Positions 1 to 8,682 of a stretch of 64,000 bases of DNA are shown in pieces. The position numbers were made by a program, and so were the translations under genes. The DNA comes from VRUE01 sp963822295. GTDB lineage: Bacteria; Actinomycetota; Thermoleophilia; Solirubrobacterales; 70-9. Within the stretch, counting starts at the first letter, position 1. Every line of letters starts with the position of its first letter. The stretch lies in the NCBI GenBank assembly GCA_963822295.1, contig CAWGHD010000002.1, forward strand, positions 1 through 64,000, given 5' to 3'. The notes beneath the pieces were generated by a model that was not told the origin of the DNA, searched no databases, and saw nothing but the letters and a program-made list of their open reading frames with translations.

Positions 1-599
1 TCGGGTTCGCCGCGCGTGTTGTGCGTTCGCATCACGTACCTCGGCGAGCTGGGCTACGAGTTGTACGTTCCCGCCGAACAGGCCGCCCACGTGTACGACC
101 GGCTCATCGAAGCGGGCGCGCAGTTCGGGCTCCGTCACGCCGGGCTGAAGGCGCTGGCGAGCCTTCGCATGGAGAAGGGCTACCGCGACTACGGCCACGA
201 CATCGACAACACCGACACCGTCCTCGAGGCCGGCCTCGGGTTCGCCGTGGCGGTCGACAAGCCGGGCGGCTTCATCGGACGCGACGCCGTGGCCGCCGCC
301 CGCGCGGCTGGCCCGCCGACGCGCCAGGTGGTCCATCCTCGTCACCGACCCTGATCCGCTGATGTTCCACGCCGAGATCGTGCGCAACGGGCGCGCCGTG
401 GGCTACGTGCGGGCTGGCTCGTACGGCCACACGCTCGGCGGTGCCGTCGGCCTGGCGATGGTCGAGGCCGGCGAGCCTGTCACCGCGTCCTACCTCGACT
501 CGGGCACGTGGAGCGTCGAGATCAATGGCCGCGAGTACCCCGCCCAGGGCGTCGTCGTCACCGCTGTACGACCCGACCAACGAGCGCATCAGGAGCTGA
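1..599 (+). CDS. Aminomethyltransferase (GcvT-type) folate-binding domain protein, 5' partial, frameshifted
   Basis: The reading frame is open at the window edge and shows the C-terminal half of the glycine-cleavage T-protein fold (ITYLGELGYELYVP, then RMEKGYRDYGHDID). Members move a one-carbon group to tetrahydrofolate, either as GcvT or as the C-terminal half of dimethylglycine or sarcosine dehydrogenases. Similarity changes frame near 330 (resuming as SILVTDPDPLMFHAEIV) and again near 562 (resuming as LYDPTNERIRS), ending at TGA 597-599. Two single-base errors explain this. A folate-linked demethylation role fits the methyl-transfer cluster at 20-30 kb, but which parent enzyme it comes from cannot be told. 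Confidence 0.75.
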
Positions 600-601
600 C
601 C

Positions 602-1920
602 ATGTGGCGCTCGACGGACGGCCAGCCGGCGGTGCTGCCGAAGATCGCCTACGGGCGCGGGAGCCGGTTGTACGACGTGACCGGCAAGGAGTACATCGAC
701 GGCTCCGGTGGCCCGGCGGTGTACTGCCTTGGCCACGCCCACCCCGAGGTCAACGACGCCATCAAGCGCCAACTCGACGCCGTCGCCCACGCCTACCGCT
801 ACAACTTCGCAAGCGATCCGATGGACACGCTGACCGAGCTCGTCGCCCGCCGCCGCATCCGGATGATCTTCACGACGGGTGGATCCGAGGCCGTCGATCG
901 GCATTGGACAGGTCGCCCTCCATTATCACTACGCCTCCGGCACCCCGACCGCGTCAGCGCTTCATCGCCCGTGAGCGTTCGTGGCACGGCAACACGCTCG
1001 GCGCGCTGTCGGTGTCGCACTTCAAGGAGCGCCGGGCGCCGTACGAAGGCGCCCTCGTGCCTGCGTCGCACCTGTCGGCAGTCAATCCCTATCGCCCGCC
1101 GCTGGGCGTCGCTGCCGACGATGCGCCACGTGTGCCGACGAGTTGGGCCGTGAGATCGTCCGCCTGGGCGCGGAGAACGTAGCGGCGTTCGTGTTCGAAC
1201 CCGTCGTAGGCGCCGCTGGTGGATCGTCCCGCTCCACCCGGCTACACGCGGATGGTGCGGGAGATCTGCGACCGCCACGGCGTGTTGATGATCGCCGACG
1301 AGGTGATGTGCGGCACGGGACGGTGCGGTACGTGGCGGGCGCTCGAGCACGACGGTGTCACGCCCGACGTGATGGCCGTCGCCAAAGGTCTTGGCGGCGA
1401 CTACGTGCCGCTCGGTGCGACGCTCTACCACGACAAGATCGCCGCCGTGCTCGACGGGGTCGGCGGACCGCAGACCGGTCACACGTTCACGGGCCACACG
1501 CTCGCCTACGCGGCCGGGTTCGCCGTCCAGCGCATCGTCGAGCGCGACCAGCTCGTCGAGCGGGTACGGGCCGACGGGCCGCGGCTGAAGCAGTTGATCG
1601 CCGACCGCTTCGCCGATGTCGAACGCGTCGGCGACGTCCGCGGCCGCGGCTTCTTCGTCGGTCTCGAGCTCGTCGCCGACCCGGCCACGAAGAAGCATCC
1701 GGCCGCGGCCGAGGTCCACCTGCTCGTCCGCCGGCACACGCTCGACAACGGGCTCATCTGCTATCCGTCGGGCGGCAACGTCGACGGCATCAACGGAGAC
1801 ACGGTCATCATCGCCCCGCCGTTCAACGCGACCGACGCCGAGATCGAGGAGATCGTCGACAAGCTCGACCGATCGGTCCACGCCGCATTGGCAGACGTGA
1901 CGATCACCGCAGCGCGTTGA
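602..1920 (+). pseudogene. Class III (PLP-dependent) aminotransferase, broken by several frameshifts
   Basis: ATG 602 lies two bases after the preceding stop. The N-terminal part reads as a class III aminotransferase (YDVTGKEYIDGSGGPAVYCL, LGHAHPEV). From about 895 to 1245 similarity hops through all three frames: FTTGGSEAV, then ALHYHYASGTPT, then RERSWHGNTLGALSV, then NVAAFVFEPVVGA. It then runs uninterrupted to 1920, with the metal-free PLP-lysine motif VAKGLGGDYVPLGA and a C-terminal GLICYPSGG segment. At least four indels are needed, so the intact gene would encode about 435 residues. The substrate is unknown. The upstream GcvT-type gene suggests amine or amino acid breakdown. Given the error pattern of this half, it is probably intact in the organism. 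Confidence 0.8.
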
Positions 1921-1941
1921 TCCCGACATCGACCGCCCGAC

Positions 1942-2475
1942 GTGCAACGTCCGCGTCGACCAGCGCCGCGCCGCTCGCCTATCGTCGGGCCGTGCTTCGA
2001 ACCCCTCTTCGACTTCTCTCAGTTCTTCCACGTCGGGATCCGCGTGCCCGACATCGAGAAGGCAATGGCCGAGATCGGCCCGGCGATGGGCGTGACGTGG
2101 ACCGCGGTGCAGGATCGCCAGATGTCGGTGTGGCTCCCCGACGAGGGCCAGGTGACCAAGCACGTCATCCTCACCTACTCGGCCGAAGGTCCGGTCCACC
2201 TCGAACTGCTCCAAGGTCGACCGGGTTCGATCTGGGACGCCGACGACTTCCCCGGCGCCCACCATTTCGGGGTGTGGTCCGACGACCCGGGCGGCGATGT
2301 CCAACGGATGATCGACGCCGGCTTCTGGACCCTCGAGCTCGCTGCCAACTCGCCAGAGGAGGGCTACGGCCGCCTCGCCTACGTGCGCTCGCCGAGCGGG
2401 TTCCTCGTCGAACCGGTCACATCGGCGAACAAGCCTCGCTTCGAGCGGTGGTGGGCGGGCGGCGAGCTCCTCTGA
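1942..2475 (+). CDS. VOC (glyoxalase/dioxygenase-like) family protein
   Basis: This is an intact frame of about 177 residues from a GTG start. The start of similarity (FFHVGIRVPDIEKAM) suggests that the true start may lie nearer 1990. The pattern HVGIRVPDIEKA, then HLELLQG, then HHFGVWSDD is that of the vicinal oxygen chelate fold, with His and Glu residues where such proteins bind a metal. The size fits a single paired-module VOC protein. No substrate can be read from the sequence. It follows the aminotransferase by about 20 bases and could share its transcript. Confidence 0.65.
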   Translation: MQRPRRPAPRRSPIVGPCFEPLFDFSQFFHVGIRVPDIEKAMAEIGPAMGVTWTAVQDRQMSVWLPDEGQVTKHVILTYSAEGPVHLELLQGRPGSIWDADDFPGAHHFGVWSDDPGGDVQRMIDAGFWTLELAANSPEEGYGRLAYVRSPSGFLVEPVTSANKPRFERWWAGGELL

Positions 2476-2640
2476 CAATCGAGCCACTCGGCGAGATCGA
2501 CTCCGAACGCATCTCACCGAACCCGCGTCGTGCATTGGGTGTGGAACCGATGTGGGCTGTCGTGACTCGTTCGCGGTATCCATGTCATCAATCGAGTTCA
2601 CCCCCTCGGCACCGACCGCGATGACTCGGTCGGTGACGTC

Positions 2641-3089
2641 GTGACGTTCGAGGAGTTGTACGCCCAGCAGTACTGGCCGATGGTGCGGCTCGCCCACACT
2701 CTGGTCGACACCCAACAGCGCGCCGAGGATGTCGTGCAGGACGCCTTCGCCGCCGATGTACGAGCGCTACGACCGACTCGAGCGACCAGAGGCGTACCTC
2801 CGGGTGACCGTCTTGAACGGCTGTCGGCGGGTGCTGCGACGGCGGATGTTTCGACGCGTCAGCCGATCCCGCCCGGTCGGGACGGCGAACTGGTGTTCAA
2901 CCATGTCGTCGATGCGATTCGGCGTCTGCCGCACCGGCAGCGATCGATGGTGGTGTTGCGATACGACCTGCAGCTCAGTGATGCCGAGATCGCCGCGACG
3001 CTCGACGTGCCGATCGGCACGGTCAAGTCCATCTCCACCGCGCGCCTTGCGCGCTACGCAAGGAGCTGTCCGATGCACGATCCGTCTGA
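2641..3089 (+). CDS. ECF RNA polymerase sigma factor (SigE-like family), frameshifted
   Basis: GTG 2641 opens a short sigma-70 factor. Region 2 is seen as FEELYAQQYWPMVRLAHTLV and ERYDRLERPEAYLRVTVLN (the latter in another frame). Region 4 is seen as LPHRQRSMVVLRYDLQLSDA followed by EIAATLDVPIGTVKS. The C-terminus resumes in a third frame as ALRKELSDARSV with stop TGA 3087-3089. At least three indels are needed. The length of about 150-170 residues matches the SigE-like ECF family of actinobacteria. The stop overlaps the start of the next gene (ATG 3073), which is the usual arrangement for a sigma factor and the protein that controls it. Confidence 0.8.
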
Positions 3090-3810
3090 TCTCGAAACGA
3101 CGATCGAGCGGTCGCTCGAGTCCCGCTCGGCCCGCCTCGAGGCCTTGGCCGGCGATCTCGATGACGTCGTGACCCGTGTCGAGCGTCGTCGTTCTCGTCG
3201 TCGGCGGCGTAGCGGTGGTGGGCTCGTTCGTTGCGATCGGGGTGGGCGCGTCGGGATCGTCGCGCTCGTGGATGAACGGGACTCGATGCCGGTCACGTCG
3301 GCCGGCTCGGAGGGCGCTGCGGTGACTGTCGATCAGGTCGCGTCGGCTCAAGACGCGTGGCGATGCGACGACCAGCTCGCCTACTGGGGCGAGGCCGGCG
3401 ACGACATGTATTTCGCGTCGTGCGTGCAGACGACGATCGATGGTAACATCGAGGTGCTCGAGTCGCCGGCACCGACGACGACGTGGGACGAGCAGCCCCC
3501 GGCGACGGTTCCGGATTCGACCGTGATCCTCAGCGCAGTGCCGTCGGTCCCGACCGCGAGCGTGCCGTCCGGCGACGCTTCGATGAGCCCGATCGAGCAG
3601 CTGTACACGGTCGTCGCCGGTGACTCGGTGGCACTCATCGCTCACACGTTCGGCGTCAACATCGACGTGCTGGTCGCATACAACGAGTGGCCGGAGGGCC
3701 TGCAACACCCGCTCTTCGTCGGCGACGAAATACGTATTCCTCCCGGCGCGGTGATACCCGGTGACCCCGGTACTGAACATCCAACAACCACCACAACGAC
3801 CATCGGCTGA
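3073..3810 (+). CDS. Single-pass membrane protein with C-terminal LysM domain, possible anti-sigma partner
   Basis: ATG 3073 lies inside the end of the sigma gene. An acidic cytoplasmic segment (MHDPSDLETTIERSLE, then LAGDLDDVVTRVERRR) leads into a hydrophobic helix seen in another frame near 3185-3260 (VVVLVVGGVAVVGSFVAIGV), so one indel is present. The outer part has a Thr/Pro-rich linker and ends in a LysM repeat (YTVVAGDSVALIAHTFGVNI, FVGDEIRIPPG) plus a Thr run. LysM binds peptidoglycan. From the gene order I infer a cell-wall-sensing regulator of the ECF factor. No zinc-finger anti-sigma motif is visible. Confidence 0.6.
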   Translation: MHDPSDLETTIERSLESRSARLEALAGDLDDVVTRVERRRSRRRRRSGGGLVRCDRGGRVGIVALVDERDSMPVTSAGSEGAAVTVDQVASAQDAWRCDDQLAYWGEAGDDMYFASCVQTTIDGNIEVLESPAPTTTWDEQPPATVPDSTVILSAVPSVPTASVPSGDASMSPIEQLYTVVAGDSVALIAHTFGVNIDVLVAYNEWPEGLQHPLFVGDEIRIPPGAVIPGDPGTEHPTTTTTTIG

Positions 3811-3814
3811 GTCG

Positions 3815-4346
3815 GTCAAGCGTTTCATTTTCGGTTTCGCCGATGCCGGAAACACGTGGACGTAGTCGACACCATCGATCTCTCCCCCGTTCGGAAGGGT
3901 GTGAGCATGACCACCGACCAGCGTGAATCCGGCCTTCTCGATCGCACGCGCTGCGCCGGTTCGTTGGTGCCGAGGTCGAGGCTTCGATGACCGTCGTCCC
4001 TGTTGCGTGCAGGTGTTCGACAAGGGCTGCCAGCGCTTCGGTTCCGTATCCCTTGCCGCGACCATCCAGGCGAATCCGAACCCGATTTGGCACCGGACGG
4101 TGGTGAGTCGATCCAATGTGTACGTCGCGATCACCCCGACGACTCCGGCGCCGAGTTCGCAGATCACCCTGTTACGGGTGCGAGCCCTCGCTCGATCGCC
4201 GACGGTTGTCGCGCGCCATCGGTGAGGTCCAGCCGTTCGTCCGTCGACCACCTCGTCGATGGTGGCCGCCACCGCACTCGCCGGTCGGCACGTCTCGCGG
4301 GCCGGATCAACAATCGATCGGTGACGACGGGAACCTGCGACGACAA
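3815..4346 (-). CDS. GNAT family N-acetyltransferase, frameshifted
   Basis: Similarity begins near TTG 4346 (VTDRLLIRPAR, a typical GNAT beginning) and continues through VICELGAGVVGVIATYTLD. It then reads VRIRLDGRGKGYGTEALAAL, which carries the R/Q-x-x-G-x-G/A acetyl-CoA motif (RGKGYG), and ends with ARAIEKAGFTLVGGHAH. These pieces lie in different frames, so three or more indels are present. The stop could not be fixed; the frame leaves recognisable sequence near 3815-3830, overlapping the 3' end of the convergent LysM gene. The substrate is unknown. Confidence 0.6.
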
Positions 4347-4441
4347 CGTCGATGCGGCAACAGCAGGCCGCAATCGTCCGCGGCGCATCCAACGCGGCTC
4401 TCGATCGTCGAATCCGCGGGCGCCGCTCGCCTGCACCCGCC

Positions 4442-4816
4442 TCACGGCCCCGGGACGCAGGCTGGAGTAGAACTGGCACGGCCCTGTTGAGCCGTCGCCG
4501 AACGTCTCCGTCCTCTCGAACGCAAAGCGGGCACCCACTGCGGTCGCGATCGACTGCGCATCGTCTGAAGAAGCGGCCAGCAATACACCATCGAACCCGG
4601 CCACCTCGTGCAACCCATCCCAACGCGAGACGCAAGATCCGAAACGCCATCGGCCCGGTCGCCGCTGCCGGGATCGACGCCACACCGAGGGCGACCATCG
4701 GTCCCAACGCCTTCGTCGATTCGATCTCCTGGAGCTGAAGCCACGCAAGCAACGACCCATCCTCGATGTTCCGGACACCGAGATACGCCGGAACACCGCT
4801 GAAACCGTTCGGTCAC
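4442..4816 (-). CDS. Hypothetical protein, frameshifted
   Basis: GTG 4816 shares four bases (GTGA) with the stop of the upstream frame, so the two are likely co-translated. Sensible protein sequence is spread over three frames (YLGVRNIEDGSLLAWLQLQE, LGPMVALGVASIPAAA, VAGFDGVLLAASSDDAQSIA). I recognise no family. It sits just upstream of the GNAT gene on the same strand and may be co-transcribed with it. Confidence 0.35.
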   Translation of the reverse strand: MTERFQRCSGVSRCPEHRGWVVACVASAPGDRIDEGVGTDGRPRCGVDPGSGDRADGVSDLASRVGMGCTRWPGSMVYCWPLLQTMRSRSRPQWVPALRSRGRRRSATAQQGRASSTPACVPGP

Positions 4817-5060
4817 GTCAGAGTCGAACGACGCACGAGCTGTTCACGGAACGCGGGACTCAGGTGCTCTCGCCGCACGACCTCGTCGTCGAACAACGCG
4901 AGCACGTCGGCCTTGTCCTCCCGCCGCAGCGCACAGAGCTTGAGGTCCGCGGTTGCCGACAGCGTCACGGCATCGGCTCGGCGACGCTGTCGCATCTCCG
5001 CGCACGGTACCGCTCCTGCTGACCGATCCGGGCGCCCACCGCCCGCTCCGGGACACCTCG
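4813..5060 (-). CDS. Hypothetical protein, C-terminal part only recognisable
   Basis: The last 55 residues or so look like real protein (LKLCALRREDKADVLALFDD, EVVRREHLSPAFREQLVRR) and end at TGA 4813-4815, which overlaps the start of the next gene. Upstream of about 5060 the frame turns into Arg-rich sequence typical of the wrong frame, so the start cannot be placed. No family was recognised. Confidence 0.35.
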
Positions 5061-5109
5061 GGCGATTACGGACAACCACACGGCGAGACCTCACGTACGA
5101 CAGCGACGA

Positions 5110-5290
5110 CCGGGACCAGCCACGCCACCGCCAAAGCCGCCGTTGTCCGAGACCAAGAACCGATCGGTCGCATCGGCACACCCGAGGAGATCACGGGGCA
5201 GACGCCGTCCTTTGGCTCTGAGCAGAGGAACCACGTTCACGATCGGCCACGCCCTGGTCGTCCAAGCGCGTCAGGCAGATGCGAGCGACC
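5110..5290 (+). pseudogene. Remnant of a short-chain dehydrogenase/reductase C-terminus
   Basis: Short pieces in three frames together spell the end of an SDR protein: HATAKAAVV (from the catalytic YxxxK helix region), PIGRIGTPEEIT, AVLWL and TFTIGHALVV. The stretch between the active-site helix and the PIGRIGTPEE motif, normally about 40 residues, is almost absent, and no N-terminal Rossmann half is found upstream. This points to a real deletion rather than only consensus errors. Confidence 0.45.
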
Positions 5291-5478
5291 CAAGATATGG
5301 ACCTCTGCCTCTAGGCGGAGTTCGAGGTCTGATGGATGCTGGAGTTTGGAGGAGTGCAGTCGAAGGAGGTGCCGCGTGGCTCGAAGTCACGGGTCGACCG
5401 CAATTGAACGGGAGACCCCGCAGGCGGTATCTAGCGCTCACGCTCACAGTCAGTCGGATCGTGTAGGTGCGGAGCCTC

Positions 5479-6122
5479 CCTCGCGTGCTCATGCAAGGAG
5501 CGGCACCGTCGCCGCGATCGGGGCGTGGTTGGGAACGAGCACCTGGCCCGCGTACTGCACGGCGGCGATCACCGCTGCGTATGGGTTGCTCAAGGCGTAC
5601 TGGGTGTTCGGCGGCGACGCCCTGTGGTCCATCGCTCCGCTCTCACAGGAGATGATCGACAAGGTGCGATCCCACACCGAGCCAACGTGGTTTGTGGTCG
5701 CAGATGCCATCAGCGTGGTGCTGGCTCTGGTGGGCGTCGTGTTCGCCCTGGCGACGGTGAGCCCACGGCGTTGGCTACCGGTATGGCTGGTCCGTTGGAC
5801 GCTGTGGCCGCTCGCTACGTTGATGGTGCTGCGCGGGATGTTGGGGATTGTCGGTGACGTGCTCCAGATCGCTTCTGGCGAGTCTGGTCCGGTCACCCAC
5901 ACGGCCCTGTGGGATCTGGCTTTGTGGGCGCCGTTGTTCCTGATCTGGGGTCTGCTCTGGGCCGCGACTGCATTGACATATGCCCGCCGCGCTCGCACGC
6001 CCGACAACGGATCGCATGGCCTGGGTGCGGCTCAGGCCAGGCCGAGCACGGTGACAAGTGCTTCATCGACGGCCCACATCTGGTCCGCTGCCAGCGTCCC
6101 GACTCGTCGCCCGAGCCGCTGA
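5479..6122 (+). CDS. DUF3995-like integral membrane protein
   Basis: An open frame encodes a hydrophobic protein with about four membrane helices: WPAYCTAAITAAYGLLKAYW, then VVADAISVVLALVGVVFALA, then LWPLATLMVLRGMLGIVGDV, then LWDLALWAPLFLIWGLLWAA. The order and the short polar loops match DUF3995 proteins of actinobacteria, whose function is unknown. No ATG or GTG lies in frame before the first helix, so the start given is an estimate and an indel near 5480 is likely. The end overlaps the 3' end of the convergent MazF-like gene, so the true C-terminus may be shorter. Confidence 0.5.
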
Positions 6123-6353
6123 ACATCCACCGCTCCCAGCTGTTCGACGAGCACCCGGGTCGAGTCGCCCGCGACTGTCACCTTGGGGCGGAACGATGCC
6201 GGCCGAGCACTTTCGCGACGTCGGCAGGAGACCAGCACAACTGGCGCGGCAACATCGCGTATCTGACTGCACGACTACACCGAAGCGCTCACCTTGCTGC
6301 TCGTGGCCGACGCCTTTGGCGACCTTGAAGCGGTACACGTCACCGCGCTGCAC
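6032..6353 (-). CDS. MazF/PemK-like type II toxin, frameshifted
   Basis: ATG 6353 begins MQRGDVYRFKVAKGVGHEQ, leading to ERFGVVVQSD. This matches the RGDVY...P/GHEQxG...RPxVVVQ opening of MazF-type endoribonucleases. The C-terminal half continues in another frame as CSARPASFRPKVTVAGDSTR, VLVEQLGAVDVQRLGRRVGT and LAADQMWAVDEALVTVLGLA. One or two indels lie between about 6200 and 6290. The family cuts mRNA in single-stranded regions. Its start overlaps the end of the upstream antitoxin-like frame by 14 bases, the usual antitoxin-toxin arrangement. Confidence 0.65.
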
Positions 6354-6620
6354 GCACAGACTCCATCATCGCCGCGATCGACGACATCTCGGCCCGGTCA
6401 AGATCGTCGGCCTCGAGCGCAGCCACCTCCGCAGCAAGCTCGCCTCGCCTGCGAAGGCGATCAGCCGACGTCCAGCGCCGAGCGGCAGATCGGATCGCTT
6501 CCGACTGGCTCAACCCAGTCGCGGAGTTCGAGTTCCCGCGCCACACGTCGTCGCGACGCCGTCGTCGGGGTCGGCGATGGAGATCGCTTGGGCGCATCCA
6601 GTCAGTGATGACGAGCACAG
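6340..6620 (-). CDS. Ribbon-helix-helix antitoxin partner of the MazF-like toxin, frameshifted
   Basis: The C-terminal part is clear in one frame (GLSQSEAIRSAARRW, the second helix of a ribbon-helix-helix fold, then a helical acidic tail EVAALEADDLDRAEMSSIAA). An ISIADPDD strand-like beginning sits in another frame near 6585, so one indel is present. The start is unresolved; the 5' limit is approximate. The stop lies inside the toxin gene, giving translational coupling. Such proteins bind the toxin and repress the shared promoter. Confidence 0.5.
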
Positions 6621-6663
6621 CGGTGGAGGCGTACGGGGTGGCGACCGTGTGGGCGACCGACAC

Positions 6664-7158
6664 GGAAGCTCCACGCGGCCACGGGCCCGAGTCGATCGCG
6701 TCCGCGCGCCGATCGGTGGCCAGGCTACGGCCTCGGCGGGCGGGGGCGATGGTCGTAGCCGATCTCGACCTCTCCGCGGAGGTCGGTAGCTCCCCGCGCC
6801 GACGACGTCGTCGCCGTCGTCGTCGGGGTCAGCGATGGTATCGGTACGGGTCGGAGCCGCGACGGCGAGCGGCGTTGACGGCGGTGGGAGAGCCTTCGGG
6901 GATCCGGCCGATCCGTCGATGCGGCGATGCCGACATCGTCGGTGAACTCAGCGGTCGACGTCGATCAATGCCTCGATCCACTCGGCCGCAGCTCCGCCCG
7001 CGTCACCCACCACCAGCGGCAATTGGGGCCGCACGGTGCGGGAGGAAGTCACCCGCCAAGGTTGCCCGATCTGGAGCACGCACCTGGTGTTCAGGTGACA
7101 CTTGCGCGTGGCGGCGTGCGGTGCGTTTCTCCGCCCAGATCGGAAGCTCTCCTCGACC
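6664..7158. other. About 500 bases with no recognisable gene
   Basis: All six frames give Arg-, Pro- and Ser-rich sequence typical of out-of-frame high-GC DNA. A run of CGTCGT-type repeats lies near 6800. With indels as frequent as in the neighbours, a short gene could be hidden here, but nothing supports one. Confidence 0.4.
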
Positions 7159-8026
7159 CTAGGTGTGGTCCTCTGTGCACGTCAGACGGTCGAACGTCAA
7201 CGACTCCGATAGGGCGCGGTGCGACTCGATCTGTGCTTGCAGGTCGGCGATCTTTCGCTCGGCGAGCGCGATCACATCGGCACCCGCTAGGAAGCGGCGC
7301 GGCGGCGGTTTCTCGTTGGCGATCGTCGAGGATCGCCCCCGCGAGCTTGTCGGGATCGCCGGGCTGTTGCCCATCCTGCGCCGCCCACCAGCTGCGTTGC
7401 GTCGGCGCTGCGCTCTGCGTAATCGTCGATCGACAGTTCCGGCCAGATCAACGACTCCGGACTGGCCAAGCTCGGTCCGGAAGAACCCCGGGTTGACGAT
7501 CGTGGTCGAGATGCCGAAGGGAGCGACCTCTTGGTCCAACGCCGTCATCCAGCCTTCCAACCCAAACTTCGACGCTGCATACACCGACGAGTACTCGAAC
7601 CCCATCAGGCCCGCACCCGACGAGATGGCGATCACGTGCCCCGAGCGCTGACGCCGCATCACCGGCAGAACGGCACGAGTGACGTTCATCGGTCCCAGCA
7701 GATTCGTCACGAGCTGTTGCTCGACCTGTCGAGGTGACATCTCCTCGAAGTAACCCTTGAACGACGCGCCCGGCGTTGTTGACGAGAACGTCGATGCGTC
7801 CGAACCGCTCGACGGCAGCATCTGCCGCTGCGTTCGACTCCTCGCCACTGGTCACGTCGAGTCGGAGAGCCAGGAGGTCGTCGCGCTCGCCGAACGCCGT
7901 TGTGATCTCGTCTGGACGTCGACCGGTCGCGACAACCGCATGACCGTCAGCGAGCGCCGCCGTGACGAACGAGTGACCCATTCCCTTTGCAGCGCCCGTA
8001 ACGAACCACACCGTGCTGCCAGACAT
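7159..8026 (-). CDS. SDR family NAD(P)-dependent oxidoreductase, frameshifted
   Basis: ATG 8026 has a GAGGGG ribosome site six bases upstream; an ATG at 8032 is a less likely alternative. The N-terminal Rossmann motif reads VWFVTGAAKGMGHSF (TGxxxGxG), followed by the DVLVNNAGR motif. The frame changes near 7790 and resumes with VAISSGAGLMGFEYSSVYAA and SKFGLEGW, which gives the Ser-Tyr-Lys catalytic set. At least two more shifts lie near 7300-7480 before the C-terminus (DVIALAERKIADLQAQI). Length and layout fit classical SDRs of about 280 residues. The substrate is not predictable. Confidence 0.75.
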
Positions 8027-8138
8027 CCGCATCCCCTCATCTCTGCTCTGCAAGGCAGAGTACGGCACGAGCCGAGCGATGGGAAGCGCGCTGACAGGTT
8101 CGCGATGAGTTTCGGGTAGGAATGGAGTCTCAAGAACC

Positions 8139-8669
8139 ATGAAAGCAACAAACCTTGGTGAGGCCGATGGGCTGCCCACGATCGAGTGGTCCCAAGTCGA
8201 AGCGCAGCTCGCCGACCTCTTGATGCACGACGACCCGCGCTCGCCGAACCGCTCGACGTTCTGGCTGACGACCCTGAACGCCGACGGAAGCCCGCACGTG
8301 ACGAGCGTGGGCGCGCTCTGGCACGCGGGCTCGTGCTGGTTCCAGACCGGCGAACGCACCCGCAAGGCGAAGAACGTTGCGCGCGACCCGCGCTGCACGA
8401 TCAGTGTCGCCACGAAAGGCTTCGACGTGATGGTCGCAGGCGAAGCCCGGCGCGTGACCGACCCGACGATCGTGGCCGAGATCGCGGCGTTGTGGGCGAA
8501 GAGCGGATGGCCCGCGCAGCCCGACGACTCGGGAACCGGCATCACCGCACCGTTCAACGCGCCGACGCTCGGACCGCCGCCGTGGTTCGTCTACGAGGTC
8601 AAGCCGCGCACCGCGACCGCAGTCGGTACCGCCGAGGAGACGCCGGGTTCGACGCGTTGGCGGTTCTGA
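8139..8669 (+). CDS. Pyridoxamine 5'-phosphate oxidase-like / F420-type FMN-binding split barrel protein
   Basis: One of the few intact genes of this half, 176 residues from ATG 8139. The pattern FWLTTLNADGSPHVTSVGAL followed by CWFQTGERTRKAKNVARDPR is that of the split beta-barrel family, which binds FMN or F420. The RTRKAKNVARDP stretch marks the cofactor-side helix. Actinobacterial members reduce various substrates with F420H2 or act as pyridoxamine-phosphate-oxidase-like proteins; the exact type is not decidable here. It is transcribed away from the SDR gene. Confidence 0.75.
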   Translation: MKATNLGEADGLPTIEWSQVEAQLADLLMHDDPRSPNRSTFWLTTLNADGSPHVTSVGALWHAGSCWFQTGERTRKAKNVARDPRCTISVATKGFDVMVAGEARRVTDPTIVAEIAALWAKSGWPAQPDDSGTGITAPFNAPTLGPPPWFVYEVKPRTATAVGTAEETPGSTRWRF

Positions 8670-8682
8670 AAGTCGGCGCGAC

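Noticed and set aside
2641..3810. A single fused sigma-LysM protein in one open frame
   Set aside because: The single frame runs through out-of-frame Arg-rich stretches, and the true sigma ending with its stop is seen in another frame, overlapping a separate ATG.
6664..7158. Arg- and Ser-rich open frames in this gap
   Set aside because: They show no fold-like pattern and are typical of non-coding frames in GC-rich sequence.
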